Assembly: GCA_032209605.1 (NCBI GenBank)
Contig: JASFXZ010000079.1
Location: forward strand, 310,001 to 374,000
Source of the DNA: Mactromeris polynyma
Lineage: Eukaryota > Mollusca > Bivalvia > Venerida > Mactridae
Direction of reading: 5' to 3'
DNA: 64,000 nucleotides
Shown here: positions 26,139 to 38,400 of the stretch, piece after piece
Position numbering within the stretch: the first letter of the stretch is position 1
How the letters are laid out: every line of letters begins with the position of its first letter
Notes under the pieces: model-generated
Seen by the model: only the letters and a program-made list of their open reading frames with translations
Databases searched by the model: none
Told to the model about the DNA's origin: nothing
Program-made: the position numbers and the translations under genes

Positions 26139-27800
26139 AAAAGCGATCACAAGCGATGTGCCGTCAGGTTTTTATGTACTCATGTCGGAGGCAATCAACT
26201 ATATCGGTCGACGATATTAACGAGAAATTGGGTTAAAGTATGAGAAAGTACGGGTTTTTTGGCATCACATTGAAATACTCCGGAACGTTGTTTGGCCAAC
26301 ATAAGTACGTGAATAACTTGAGATACTTAAATAAGGGACTATTCTAGAATATGCATATACAATTAAATAAATCTGTATTTATGAGCCCCATTGCACTTTA
26401 AATAAATTAATTAATTCATGGTCACGAATTTAATAATTTATTTATACACATAGAAAACAATAACTATCTTTAAAAAAGATGGTCGGCACAATTGAAGTTT
26501 GAAAATTTGTTGCAATATGAAGGTTAAAATTTGTTGTACAACATACACAATGCTAAATGTTACGACTGTCGGTCATTCAATTATGCTATGCGTACTACAG
26601 AAACCCCGAGATCGCTGCGTAGTACGCTCCCACACGTATATTTTTTGATAGTTGACCTTACGAAATCACCGTTCGTTCCTGATACTAAATTTCATTGGTC
26701 GGCACGATCACGTGACTACTGAGTTAATAATAGTTGTGGGTATTTTCCAGTGCTATAACCAATCAAATGTGTACGCAATGTAATACCTTTCGTGTCGAGG
26801 AAAATGTTGACTATCTAGCTAACATCGGTTTTAGCATTTACAGAAGGCAGTGTTTCGTTCTTTCATCGAGGATTGCACCGATACGTATTACAAATAAACT
26901 GTGGCGAATTTGAGTAACGAGATGCAGAGTAACGAGATGACGCATTTCAAAATATACGTAGCGGAATATAAATCACTACACATATATACAGGCATCGGTA
27001 TAATTTTGGCATTCCGACAAAACGATAGTCACTTACGTTAGATTTATTTAGTTTTTCTAGCAATTTTCATTGTCACAGCGCCATTTCTATGACGGGGAAA
27101 GTTGTCTATCAATGCACACTGACATAAGCTTTATTTACTCATGTTTACTGTCCTACTTTTGGGACATTAGCGATTCGATGCAAGCGGCTCGCTGAATGGC
27201 TGTGGACGCATATTGATTCGCCTTCAAAAAATAGACAATATCAAATATTTTGGGAGTTATAAAGCAGAGGAGACGGGATACAAATAACTCCGTAGTGTGG
27301 TTAGTCATAGACAGTACAGTATAGTCTGTTTCAATAGAGTTCATCATAACTTATTGCATAAGTCGTGAACTCACACATCCATGTTAATAAACTTGTTACA
27401 TATCGTTTAATCTGATTAAAACAATATAAATGTTCGCGACTGGTACATAAAACCAAGAAAGTCTTCTTAATTCCAACACCGGACAATTCCTCGTGGTCAT
27501 GAATAACAACACTACTTACCGGATAAATCTTGAAATATACTATAAACAATGTTAACCAATCTGCTTCAAGGTTACACATATTTTTAAATTGAAGAGAAAT
27601 TGCGCGAAATTGCCTTGGTGGTTAACGTAAGATTTGATAGGTTTACAAAACACTGTATATGCAAATAGCAAAACTATGTAAAAACTAAGTTCAGATTAGT
27701 CGATAGTAAACACGACCATACCCACTTTCCAATACATGTAAAGCAGCTTACGGTCAATATAACAGGATTATTATTAAATTTTGATGAAATATCGCTCAAA
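26139..27800. other. Intergenic, no gene recognised
   Basis: AT-rich. The short open frames here resemble nothing I know. The inner inverted arm of the surrounding repeat lies at about 27610-27685. Confidence 0.4.
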
Positions 27801-27808
27801 GTAGACAG

Positions 27809-27885
27809 TAGCGATAGCTCAATCGGTAGCGCTTCTTACTAGTAACTTCGACCAATAGATAGGGTGTGAGTTCGAGACACATTCC
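27809..27885 (+). repeat. tRNA-like SINE head
   Basis: An A-box-like GATAGCTCAATCGGTAGCGC and a B-box-like GTGAGTTCGAGAC are separated by a typical distance. No clean cloverleaf 3' arm. An opposed, related head lies at 28331-28392. Confidence 0.45.
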
Positions 27886-28330
27886 TCCCTCCCATTGTTA
27901 TGGACAATATGATTTTTTACCCATTACTCAGTGCACGGCAATTACTTGTTGTTTGTCGTTTCTATCTGTTTATTTTTTTGTTATCGTCTAACTGTTTTGT
28001 CGTTAAATCAACGTGTTTAATGATGGCTATAGCGTCGTCGCTAAAATGTTCAGTTGAACCCCTTACGTTTTTCGAAGTAGCCATATCAACGTTGTTCCAT
28101 ATACTGTGAGTGTGTAGCGATAAACATACATGTAAATCTACTGCATGATAATACCGTGCACTTTAAAACTCATGAAACCATATCGTTATTAGTGAATAGC
28201 TGATAAATACACATGCTAAACAATGTTTTTAATTAATGATATTCGAGATAACATTAATTAGTATAAGTCGTGTAAATACAACTGTAGATGAACAACGAAA
28301 TATATAATATTGTTATGAAAAAACAACTAC

Positions 28331-28392
28331 CTCCCGATGGTCTCGAACTCATTGTAAGGCGCGAACTCGCTACCATCTGTGCTATCACGAAT
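28331..28392 (-). repeat. tRNA-like SINE head, minus strand
   Basis: On the minus strand, GTGATAGCACAGATGGTAGC then ATGAGTTCGAGACC, similar to the plus-strand head at 27809. The two heads face each other about 450 bp apart. Confidence 0.45.
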
Positions 28393-28545
28393 GTTAGTTT
28401 AATGAAATCAATATCCCAATAAATAGTTTTGCTTGTTATTTGATTTACCTATTTTGATCAATAAAGGAGGTCAAATCATGTAAACATTGCATGACGTCAC
28501 TCTCAACTTATCGTGGTATACTTATAGTACGGCTGCGCCGAAAAT

Positions 28546-29421
28546 GTATTCTCAAACAAACATACCTCTGTCTGTATGTGCATAGTGTCTTACATTTTAC
28601 TAACACTTTGCAGTATGTGCTACAAATTACGGTTACGTCCCTTCCTGAAGTTTGTGTATCACGTGACCTATGCGGACAAATTGGGAATAGGATCGCTGTA
28701 AGAAAGTAAAGTAGTTTTACTAAGATCCCATCTATGTGGAAACATATGTTGTGTGTTTCGTAAGGAGAACAAACTAGTGATATAGCATGCATGGTCACCA
28801 GCGTATATCATACTTTATAATTTACCTCCATGTAGCTGTACATGAAGAGTGGATAATCTGGTCTAGTACCAATAGAACCCAACAGAAACAATGATGGGTT
28901 TTGTAGTTTTAGTTCAAGACTTGTCTACGCACGGGATGTTTAATTGGTGATTCAACACATTTTTACTCTGAACTGTTGAAAAATACAAACGGAAAGTCTG
29001 AAGTCATTTGAGATTTACCGGTTTTCAGCCAACTTCCTGTGCTGAGGAACCCGAGTGAGCCAAGCGAGCATTTAACCTTTGATATGGTCAGCTGACTTAG
29101 ATGATCAAACAATGTTGACAAGGGAGCTAACAACTGTGAGACCGCGTTGGAACGGCTTTGCACTGGACGTTATTATATCGACCGAAACTTCATTTTAGTA
29201 CGGAGTGAATGAGGAAGTAAACTATTTTGTATAACGAATTAATTAAAATAATCAAGTTCTTGCTGGTAATTTTTTTAACATTAGTTAAGTAAATTTGATA
29301 ATTAATAGAAAATTTGAATTATTTTTCTCATTTATTTTGGACCAATTAAAACGCCGCATTCCCCAACGTATCCGACAAGAGGCGCCGCCATTGTGATACG
29401 AATTGTTAGGCACCGAGGCCA
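28546..29421. other. Upstream region and 5' UTR of the KH-protein gene
   Basis: The stretch before the start codon becomes richer in CpG (ACGCCGCATTCC, GAGGCGCCGCCATTG) between about 29350 and 29421, which fits a promoter and 5' UTR. No TATA box could be assigned. Confidence 0.4.
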
Positions 29422-32400
29422 ATGGACCCACAAGCTGCCTTTGCTGACGCTGTTGCACGTGCTAGACAGGTATACGCATAACAAAGTAAACTTTTAACGT
29501 TTCTTATTTATTTTGAACTTCATTTAAATGCATTACAAGCGTTAGATACTGTGCAAATTGGTGTGAAGCGACGGCTTCAAAGCACGCGGTCGCCACCTCG
29601 TGCGACCCAGATTTCATTGTCCACGCTGTGCTGAGTTTGCAACGTTGAGTTGTTCATTGTGTGAATCTGTAAGCTATTTTTTGGGATTACAATTTATTAT
29701 TGTTTAATATATTATGTAGTTAATAGTTAATTTGTCTTTCTTTTTCACGTTTTCGATTCAAATACTGTGGCCGAGTTTTCTAGTAAATTCTACAATAGTT
29801 CGTGCGTGGAATTCGAAATATTAATTGTTGAAATATGGAGTTTCATGTTGTTCTGATTTGATATTAATAAGCGATATTTGTCATTGATTCATTTAACTTT
29901 ATCATGTTTATTAATTTATATAAGGGCAATCTTAAATATTGGACTTCATAATTTTTTTGAAGGACTTGCCAATTTCTGGCAGCCACCTTGCAATTTCCAC
30001 TTGCCGGAATTCATTTTCACTTGCTCAAATAAAATTAACGAAGAAACATGATGTTTTGATGGTTGTTTTAATTTGTTGAATCGAAAACGAAGACTGGTAA
30101 ATGATGAAAGTGCTGTTGAACGAAGACTGGTAAATGGAAAAGTGCAATTACACAAACTAAATTGGAAAAAAATGAAAAGCAGTCGCAGTAATACTACGTA
30201 ATTAATTTTTGTGATGGCTTGGATAACAGCTAGTCAGACTGAACCATGAACAAGACATGGATTTTTTACTCCGACGGTAGTTTTACTTGTTTCGGGCAAG
30301 TGGGTTATCGTGAAGACTGGGACTAAGTGAAAACATTTATTTCAGATTGCTGCTAAAATTAATCAACCAGGCCAAGGTGGATCAGGTGATGGTGTAGCAC
30401 CAGGTAAAAGACAATTAGACGCTGATCCAAACAATTTTGGTGAGTAATCATGTTGTGTGTTCACTTGTGTGCTTGAGCACATTGTATATGCAAGGCTCAG
30501 AGGAATTTGTATATTTAAATGTTTTTTTATTACCCTGGCCTGTAGCTTGCATTCCATCTTCAAATCTAGTCACGGTAAGGGGGTTTTTAAATATTCTATG
30601 TGAACAAATAATATTGCATTTCTTTGGTTATTTTAATTAAAAAATTCTATGATGATGTTATTCGTGCATTATTATGGTGGGAATCTGAAGGTGTTCTGCT
30701 GCAGTAATTTGCCCTAAGTGTAGCTACAGGTCTGTCTCGAAAGAAAAGAAAATTGCAACCAGTATTTCTAGCTGTTATTTTCAGCTTGTTGACTATCCAG
30801 CTGAGAAAATTTTGCTATAGTTTTGTTTTACTTTGAATTACATTTGTTTAATCGGCTGTATGTGTTATTCCTCCTAGCCTTTGCTTTTGATAGGGTTCAA
30901 GTAAGGCCCTTGCTTCGTTTTATTTCTTATGTAAAAAATTGGATCAGTCATAAACATTAAATTTTCTTTGTATTTTGTATAACTTATTCATTTGATGTGT
31001 CATTTATATATTCAGTCATGAATGTCTTTCAGATATGTTAGGGAACAATATTGTAATTTAATTATAACTAACACATTATTGAGATTTTTTCATTTGAATG
31101 TAGATATTGACTTAGCATGATCATGTATGTTAGCAAGATGTCAACATGTTTTGTTTCAGACGAGCCCGAAGCTAAGAGGAGCCCTTTCTTGCAGGACCGT
31201 ATGTGTTTTACATGCTTTAACCTACACTTAGGGACCCCATGTTGGGTCTCGCTGCGCAATTAACATTCATTGTTATTTTCACTTGTTAGGTCAAGGGATG
31301 ATTGATTTATTGCCTGATTAATGTTTTTGTGAAAATTCGTAAAATTCATCCTTGTGTTATTTGGTAGAATCTCATTTCATCATCTCAAATTTGTTGTTGG
31401 ACTGTGTTGACATGTTTATGTAATGTTCCCTTTGTCGATACATAGTCAAATATATGAACATACTATTTTGTATAAAGATTTGCACTGTATATTGCTGCTC
31501 CTGTATATGTTATATATATATCTGGTTGAAATATTCATTACTCAGTTTATGTTACTGATAAAATTCATCAATGCGTTGTTTATTTACAACTCGTGCAAAG
31601 TAATTGAATTTTTTCTAATCATAAATTATTGAATTCTGTTTCGTCTTGCATTAATTGATTTCTTAATTATTCAAAAAAAATTGTGCCAAGTCCGTTTTTA
31701 AGTTTTACAGTTCATTTATAGCAGTTCTCAATTCTTATAAAAATTCAATTACATACAAATTTAATTACATTGGATACACAATTGTCTATTGCTTCAACAG
31801 CATGTCCTAGATGCAAATAAGGAATTTGAGTGTACAGATGATTTAGGATCTATTTAACATTGTGTGAATGACTACCGGCTTGTTTCACATACGTGCTAGT
31901 GAATGTAGGCATGTTTTAATTTTGTGATGAAGAAAAAGTAATACTTTGTCTGATTTCTAAGTAAATAATTGTTATGGTTATGATATAAATGTTTTGAATG
32001 AATGAGATGCTGTAACGTCTGCTGTTGAGGGTTACGTTACAGTAACCAATCATACCTATACAACAAATGGCCGGATTCTTATGGCATGTGAAAACTTTAA
32101 CTGGCTTGAACAAGTAGTCTCTAGCAGGGTGGGGATCCTCCATTTTTCAGCAGATTAACTGTTTTTGGTCAAAAGAATGAGAAACTAAAGTTTCCAGATG
32201 TCTGCAATATCTTATGAAGGGGTTTAGGGGGTTTCCTCTGATTTACATTTTTTCTTATTTGCCATTGAGCGTTCTCAGCCCTAGCCAACCTTATTTTGTG
32301 AAATTTGAGAAAGTTTAAAATATGCAAACTCCCAATGATGGTGATATTGTAAGCAATTGCTTTGGTCTACATTGAAAAGTGTACTTGTTTCTTAATTCGC

Positions 32401-35400
32401 ATATTATCTTCATCAATTATGTATTGTTTTAAAGGTACTTTGGTTGTAATTTCACCTCCATATTACGTAGTAGAAGTATATTGTCACACTAACCGCATGT
32501 ATAATGTACCTTTTTAGTAAAAAACCCTGATCTTTTATAAAGTGAAACTAAGGGGAGGGGGACCTAGAAAGAACTTGATGTGGTGATAGCCTGTAGTCCC
32601 AATATGTCAGCTCTGTCACTAATGCTTACTTTGTTGGCAGATTCCGTCAGTCTTGAGGTTTTTAGATGGAAAGTGATGTGTGCTGAAGCAGATTTTTGTC
32701 CATTCTTCTATGATCATTGTTTGGCATTATGGATTTGTCCATGTTGAATCCTCGCATTTAATGTTTCGGCCAAACGATGTTTAAATTAATTTCTGTGACT
32801 GTTGATAATGATTTTATAACTATTCACTTAAGGTATTGCACTTATGTGCAGCGCTTAGTTCCTGTGCCAAACCCTCAACAGTGGCAAAAGGGGGCGGGTG
32901 GGCAGGGTCAGAGATGTGCTATTTTTATGAAAATAACTGCTTTTGATAGAGCTATATATGTCATCCTATATACTCTTTTTCAGAGGAGAAAATTATACAG
33001 CAGCCCACATTTTGTATTCATATTTTGCGACATGAATTTTGTTTTATAATGTGACTTACTGGGATTTTTCCCGCTGTTGGAATTTCGTATGCTTAATTTT
33101 TGGGGGAAAATTTTTGGCGTTTTGAAATCTTGTATTATTGCTGTTGGGTTTTAATAACTTAATATATATTGAAATGATTCAAAATGACTGATACCAAAGT
33201 TGCATGCTTAAGTGTGAAAAATCCCAAAGATGTATTTCTATTAACTTGTAAACTATTACGCAAATCATTACTTCTTGATATATTCATGTATGCTACCCTT
33301 TCACCCCGACTCGAAATGAAATTTTATTAAATACAAGTCTTTTTAAGTAAATTATTTTTCTGCTCAAATGTTTTCACAGCTGCAAAGATTCTTTCAATCG
33401 TGCTGTGGGATGAAAGGGTGAAAGATTGTTTTTTTTTCTCATGTGTCATTTCACTTTGTGAACAATAATGTGTAGTATTTTCATATCGGTGCATACATTC
33501 GTGTATGTAGGTTCGTGTTTTTTTGTTTCATTTGTGACAAAAGTTTATAATTTTCTCCTCTGTGTGTTTATGTTTAGTTTCCTTTTTTAATCAGCTCATT
33601 ATTCTGGTTTCTTACACCCTCTGTTTAGTATTTGGTAGTTTTAATGTTCTTAACAAACACCGTAGTAACATATTTTCTACCAATTTGATACTGAAAACCA
33701 AGTCTCCAATTGTCTTGTGTGGTGGGCGGGTTAATGAACTGAAGAAAAGCGGTATTGAAATTTGTGTGTAAACATATAAAAATAATTGTCCCAACTCCAA
33801 AAATTCGCGATTAAAAATATCGTTTATGCTTAACACAAAACAAGCACTGCTTTCCATTCATTATTCTTGCACTGATGTGTAAATACAGTCACATTGTTGT
33901 AACTGCATTAAACAATTTGTGAAACTAATGATATTCTATTTAAATATGAATAATTTTTGCGAATAATAAGATTGGTGTTAGATTTTTTGCAGTGCAAGTC
34001 CCACCTTCCGAAAAAGGAAAAAGAAAGGATATGGAGTTTATTGTAGATAACCAATATTTTCCCGTTTTAATTGTGATATGTATTAACGTTTTATACATGT
34101 TTACCCCCCCCCTACATTTTCCTATCTGTCGGCATATTTGCTTATTATCTACATCGACAAGTTTACACATACTATTAAATATGTAATATACACTAGTGCA
34201 GATAGTAGGATCATTTAAGTAGCGTTGGATTTTCCTAGAAATTGTTGATGTTAATTAGTAGGTAGATTACCGTGACTTTGTTAACACAAACTTTTGTGAC
34301 ATTTCAGCCGCAGGTGGATACCCAGGACTTAACCAACCAAGGTAAATATATTAAAGTATCAACTTTCAATTCATATGAGGATAAATCTCTTGATGCAAAT
34401 ATATGACATTTATATATACACAATAATTACATTTGGAAAGTTTGTAATGGAGTGGTACAAGTTTGTACAATAGGTTTTGGGAATTTTCTTCTTTTGAAAT
34501 TGTTGTCTGGGTCTATTTAGGGTCAAAATTTGGTCCAATTCCTTGAAAGAAGTTCCCCCCCCCCCCACCCCCCATAATAGATGTTAACTTTCCATTAAAC
34601 TGCTTGTACCCCTGAAAGTTAATTTGGAAGCAGAAATGAGTAATTTATAAGGGGAATGGTGATGAGGATTGAGAAGGGAAAATATCCCGACTAGAAAACT
34701 AGTTTAAACTTCAGTGATAAAAAAATCCCATTGAATTTAGTACAATTCTCCGTCTGGGACCTTTGTGTTAACTGTTGTATTGGTCTATTCTCGTTGTCTC
34801 GAGTTCAAGGAAGTAAATTTTACTGTTTTAGCTCTTCTTCCTTATTTTCTTAACCCTTGATATCAATATAGTGTGTGTCGATCCTGTGTATGTACATGTG
34901 TATATGATAACTTGTTCACATTGAACTGATACAGTATTTATCTTTGCAACTTGGTATTAAATTGTGAAGTGATAATATTAATTTCGAGTTATATGTCCTT
35001 GTTAGTTCAGTTACAAAAAAGGGCAGGTTTGTTTCTGGTTTCCTATCTGGCCCTGATTTTTTACTTCGGGCTAAAATATTTAAAAACTTGTCCAAAAAAA
35101 GATTTTATTATATATCATTATTTAAAAAAAAATATGCAATTATTGACCGAACAAAAATGCAAATTAAATCAATAAGAAAACGTGTGCGAGTACAACCCGA
35201 CAATAGGATACAAGCTGAAGAGGAAGTATGATCAATTTTCAGCTGATACTTGACATGAAAACAAAAAATAAATCTCCTAAATACCCATCTTTTGTTTGGT
35301 CTGTAACTGGAAACAAACTTAATTGTTTGTTAGACCTCGTAAAAGACCTTTAAGTACTTATAATTGTTTCTTGATTATGAACATTTGCTTATCTTTTGTA

Positions 35401-38400
35401 TCGTTGCTGATTTTTAGTGTATATAATTACTGCTGGAAACTTATTGGTCAAGGATGACTGATATTTTTGGCTGAACTGTGTAGAACCTCGCTTAAAGACC
35501 ACCTTGATTATAAGCCTACCAAAATTAAGAACCCAGTTTGCAAGTCAATCATCACTGTCTGGCTTTATTCAACCTCAATATTAAGAGCACCTCAATAAGA
35601 CCAGTTTTCAAGTGTCCACAAGGTGGTCTTGTTGTTGAGGTTTTACTGTATTAACAAAATCTTACCAATGTGGACTTTACGTGAATTTTTGATGAATTCT
35701 ATATTTAGAAACACAGAAGCAGCCCAAGCAGCAGCTCAGGCCGCAGCGAGAATAAATCAACAACTCGGGGTCGCATCATCAGGAGGCAATATGATGCAAC
35801 AACAACCAGATCAGATGAACCTCGGTATGGTCATCACAGAGGAATACAAAGTACCAGACAGAATGGTCGGACTTAGTAAGTTCACTTATTATTAGAAATA
35901 GAAGTTGTTTGGTTTGGTCAGATCTGTGAAATAAAAGCTTAATTTTGTTGAAGGAAGTTGTTTACTATTAAAATCTTGCCTGAATTGGAATTAAAACAAT
36001 GACTGTATTTAGTGTCTGACTGAACTTCTATGGGTTTAAAATTAACCATTGTGTTCTTGGTATATACAGGATTTATCTATTGAATAAGAAGTCGATGAAA
36101 ATAGGTCTAGTCTACTCTGTTATTGTGAATTAACAAAACTTAAATGATTTGCATATTGAACAATTGTCTTTACTGCTAATTGATTTAGTATAGTAAATCA
36201 TATCTATTGGTTCTGTTGGATTCGTTTAGCGATTATGAAATTGGTCGTTTGTGCATCCCTATTTTTATGTTACTGGACATCCTGAATCTACTGTATAATA
36301 TGCTTGATTCTCAATGCACAAATTGTGGGAGCTTTGAATTGATAGTATTATCCTTAATGGTATAATTTAAAGCTACACTTAAAAAGAATAAAAGCCAAGG
36401 GGAAGTTTTTGTCCTACAGAAACAGTGTCGGGGTAAGTGCACTTTCGGAGGTCTTCCATATTTTTCATTGATATGTCAAGGTCTAGCATCGTGCTATATT
36501 AACTTCAGTTAGAGAAGGATCGGTTATTATTTGTAATTGGTCTTAATTAACTGAAACACACAAAACATGACTATGTGAAAAACTTGGATCTTCGTGTTGT
36601 TATTGAATGAACTAGATTTCCCACTTGTGTACCTCTGTCAAAGATACTCATGATTTGAACGGTATGTTTGAAATGGAAAGATAAGGTCTTGCAATTTAAT
36701 TAATGTCGTCCTCTGTAAACAATGTCAACTGCGTGCTGGCCCAACTTAATCTGCTCCTCTCCCGTACTATGAGCGAGGGTGCTTGTGTTTGATTAGTAAT
36801 GGTCGCCGAGTTTCTCATGTGTTGATTAAAGTTTTTGTTTTCGGACGTAGCACTTTCGGAGGTCTTCCATATTTTTCATTGATATGTCAAGGTCTAGCAT
36901 CGTGCTATATTAACTTCAGTTAGAGAAGGATCGGTTATTATTTGTAATTGGTCTTAATTAATTGAAACACACAAAACATGACCATGTGAAAAACTTGGAT
37001 CTTCGTGTTGTTATTGAATGAACTAGATTTCCCACTTGTGTACCTCCGTCAAAGATACTCATGATTTGAACTGCATGTTTGAAATGGACAGATAAGTTTT
37101 TATTTTCGGACGTAGCACTTTCGGAGGTCTTCCATATTTTTCATTGATATGTCAAGGTCTAGCATCGTGCTATATTAACTTCAGTTAGAGAAGGATCGGT
37201 TATTATTTGTAATTGGTCTTAATTAACTGAAACAAACATAACATGACTGTGAAAAACTTGGATCTTAGTGTTGTTATCTAATGAACTAGTTCCACACTTG
37301 TGTACCTCCATCTAAGAAACTCGTGTTTTGAACTCCATGTCAGAAATGGACAGATTAGGTTATTGTGCAATGGATTTAAAGTCATCCTTTGTAAACAAAG
37401 TCAATCGAGCACTTGCCTGACTTAATTCTTCTTGTCCCATTATACTGCGAACGAGCTTGTCACTGGCTTCCTTGTATATAATTGAAAATATTTGTTTTCG
37501 GACGTTGCACTTTCGGAGGTCTTTCGTATTTTACTATGATATGTCAAGGTCTAGCATCGTGCTATATTAACTTCAGTTAGAGAAGGATCGGTTATTATTT
37601 GTAATTGGTCTTAATTAACTGAAACACACATAACATGACTATGTGAACAACTTTGATGTTTAGTGCTCTTGTCTAATGAATTCCATACTTGTGTACCTCC
37701 GTCTAAGATACTCGTGTTTTGGACTGCATGTATGAAATGGAAAGATTATATATAAGTTGTTGGGCAATATATTTAACATCATCTTTTGCAAACAAAGTCA
37801 ATCAAGCACTTGCCTGACTTAATTTTTCTCCAATACTGCGAACGAGGGGCCTTCGTGGTCTTATAGTGATGGTCACTGGCTTCCTCATGTTAGTGAAAAT
37901 ATTTGTTTTGGACATGGCACTTTCGGAGGTCTTTCATATTTTACTATGATATGTTAAGGTCTAGCATCGTGCCACATTAACTTCAGTTAGAGAAGGATCA
38001 TTCACTTAATAGTTTCTGGTCTTAATGTACTGACACAGATATATATTTGGCACTATTATAGTCTGATTTATTTATCGAGAACATTTGAATATATTACTTG
38101 TACCATAACATTTCAAAATAGGTGTATTGAAATGTTAGTGTTTGTCCGTTAGTTTGACAGAGAAAAAGCTCTGGTTGTGTAATCCAAACAGCAGTTATAG
38201 CTTAACCCACAGGTGCATTTCCTTACCTAAATTGGCCTGGATCGGGCCTGAAAGTTCATGCACCTGTTCGCTGTCAATCTAACAGCACTGTACCCCATGA
38301 TAAACACAGTCCCTATCATTGTAGTATATATCTAATATAGCAGAATGTGAACAGCGCTCGGCCCGGTAAAAATCAGTGGTTGTCCATAGTGGTCTTAATT

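Larger units (their letters stand above)
25602..28545. repeat. Region bounded by a 21-bp perfect inverted repeat
   Basis: The block 25602-25622 (starting ATTTTCGGCGCAGCCG) recurs as its exact reverse complement at 28525-28545. A second imperfect inverted pair of about 70 bp lies inside: GCTATTTGCATATCGG onward at 25636 against the complement near 27610-27685, sharing CAAATCTTACGTT. The interior holds a MITE and two opposed tRNA-like heads but no recognisable transposase. It may be a decayed composite element or nested insertions. Confidence 0.45.
36413..38040 (+). repeat. Tandem repeat array, five snoRNA-containing units
   Basis: Starts of the conserved core are spaced 411, 265, 392 and 410 bp. 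Spacers also share sequence (for example GAAAAACTTGGATCTTCGTG and TTTGTTTTCGGACGT), but with indels and many substitutions, whereas the 123-nt cores are nearly identical in copies 1-4. Confidence 0.85.

Noticed and set aside
36470..36555. C/D box snoRNA reading (TGATAT ... CTGA) of family 1
   Set aside because: TGATAT does not fit the C box TGATGA, a terminal stem is lacking, and CTGA is part of the 3' basal stem.
36503..36558. 3' hairpin of family 1 read as a microRNA precursor
   Set aside because: The arms pair well, but the hairpin is joined to a second conserved hairpin by an AUAUUA hinge and followed by ACA, which H/ACA explains better. No separate conservation of a 22-nt arm.
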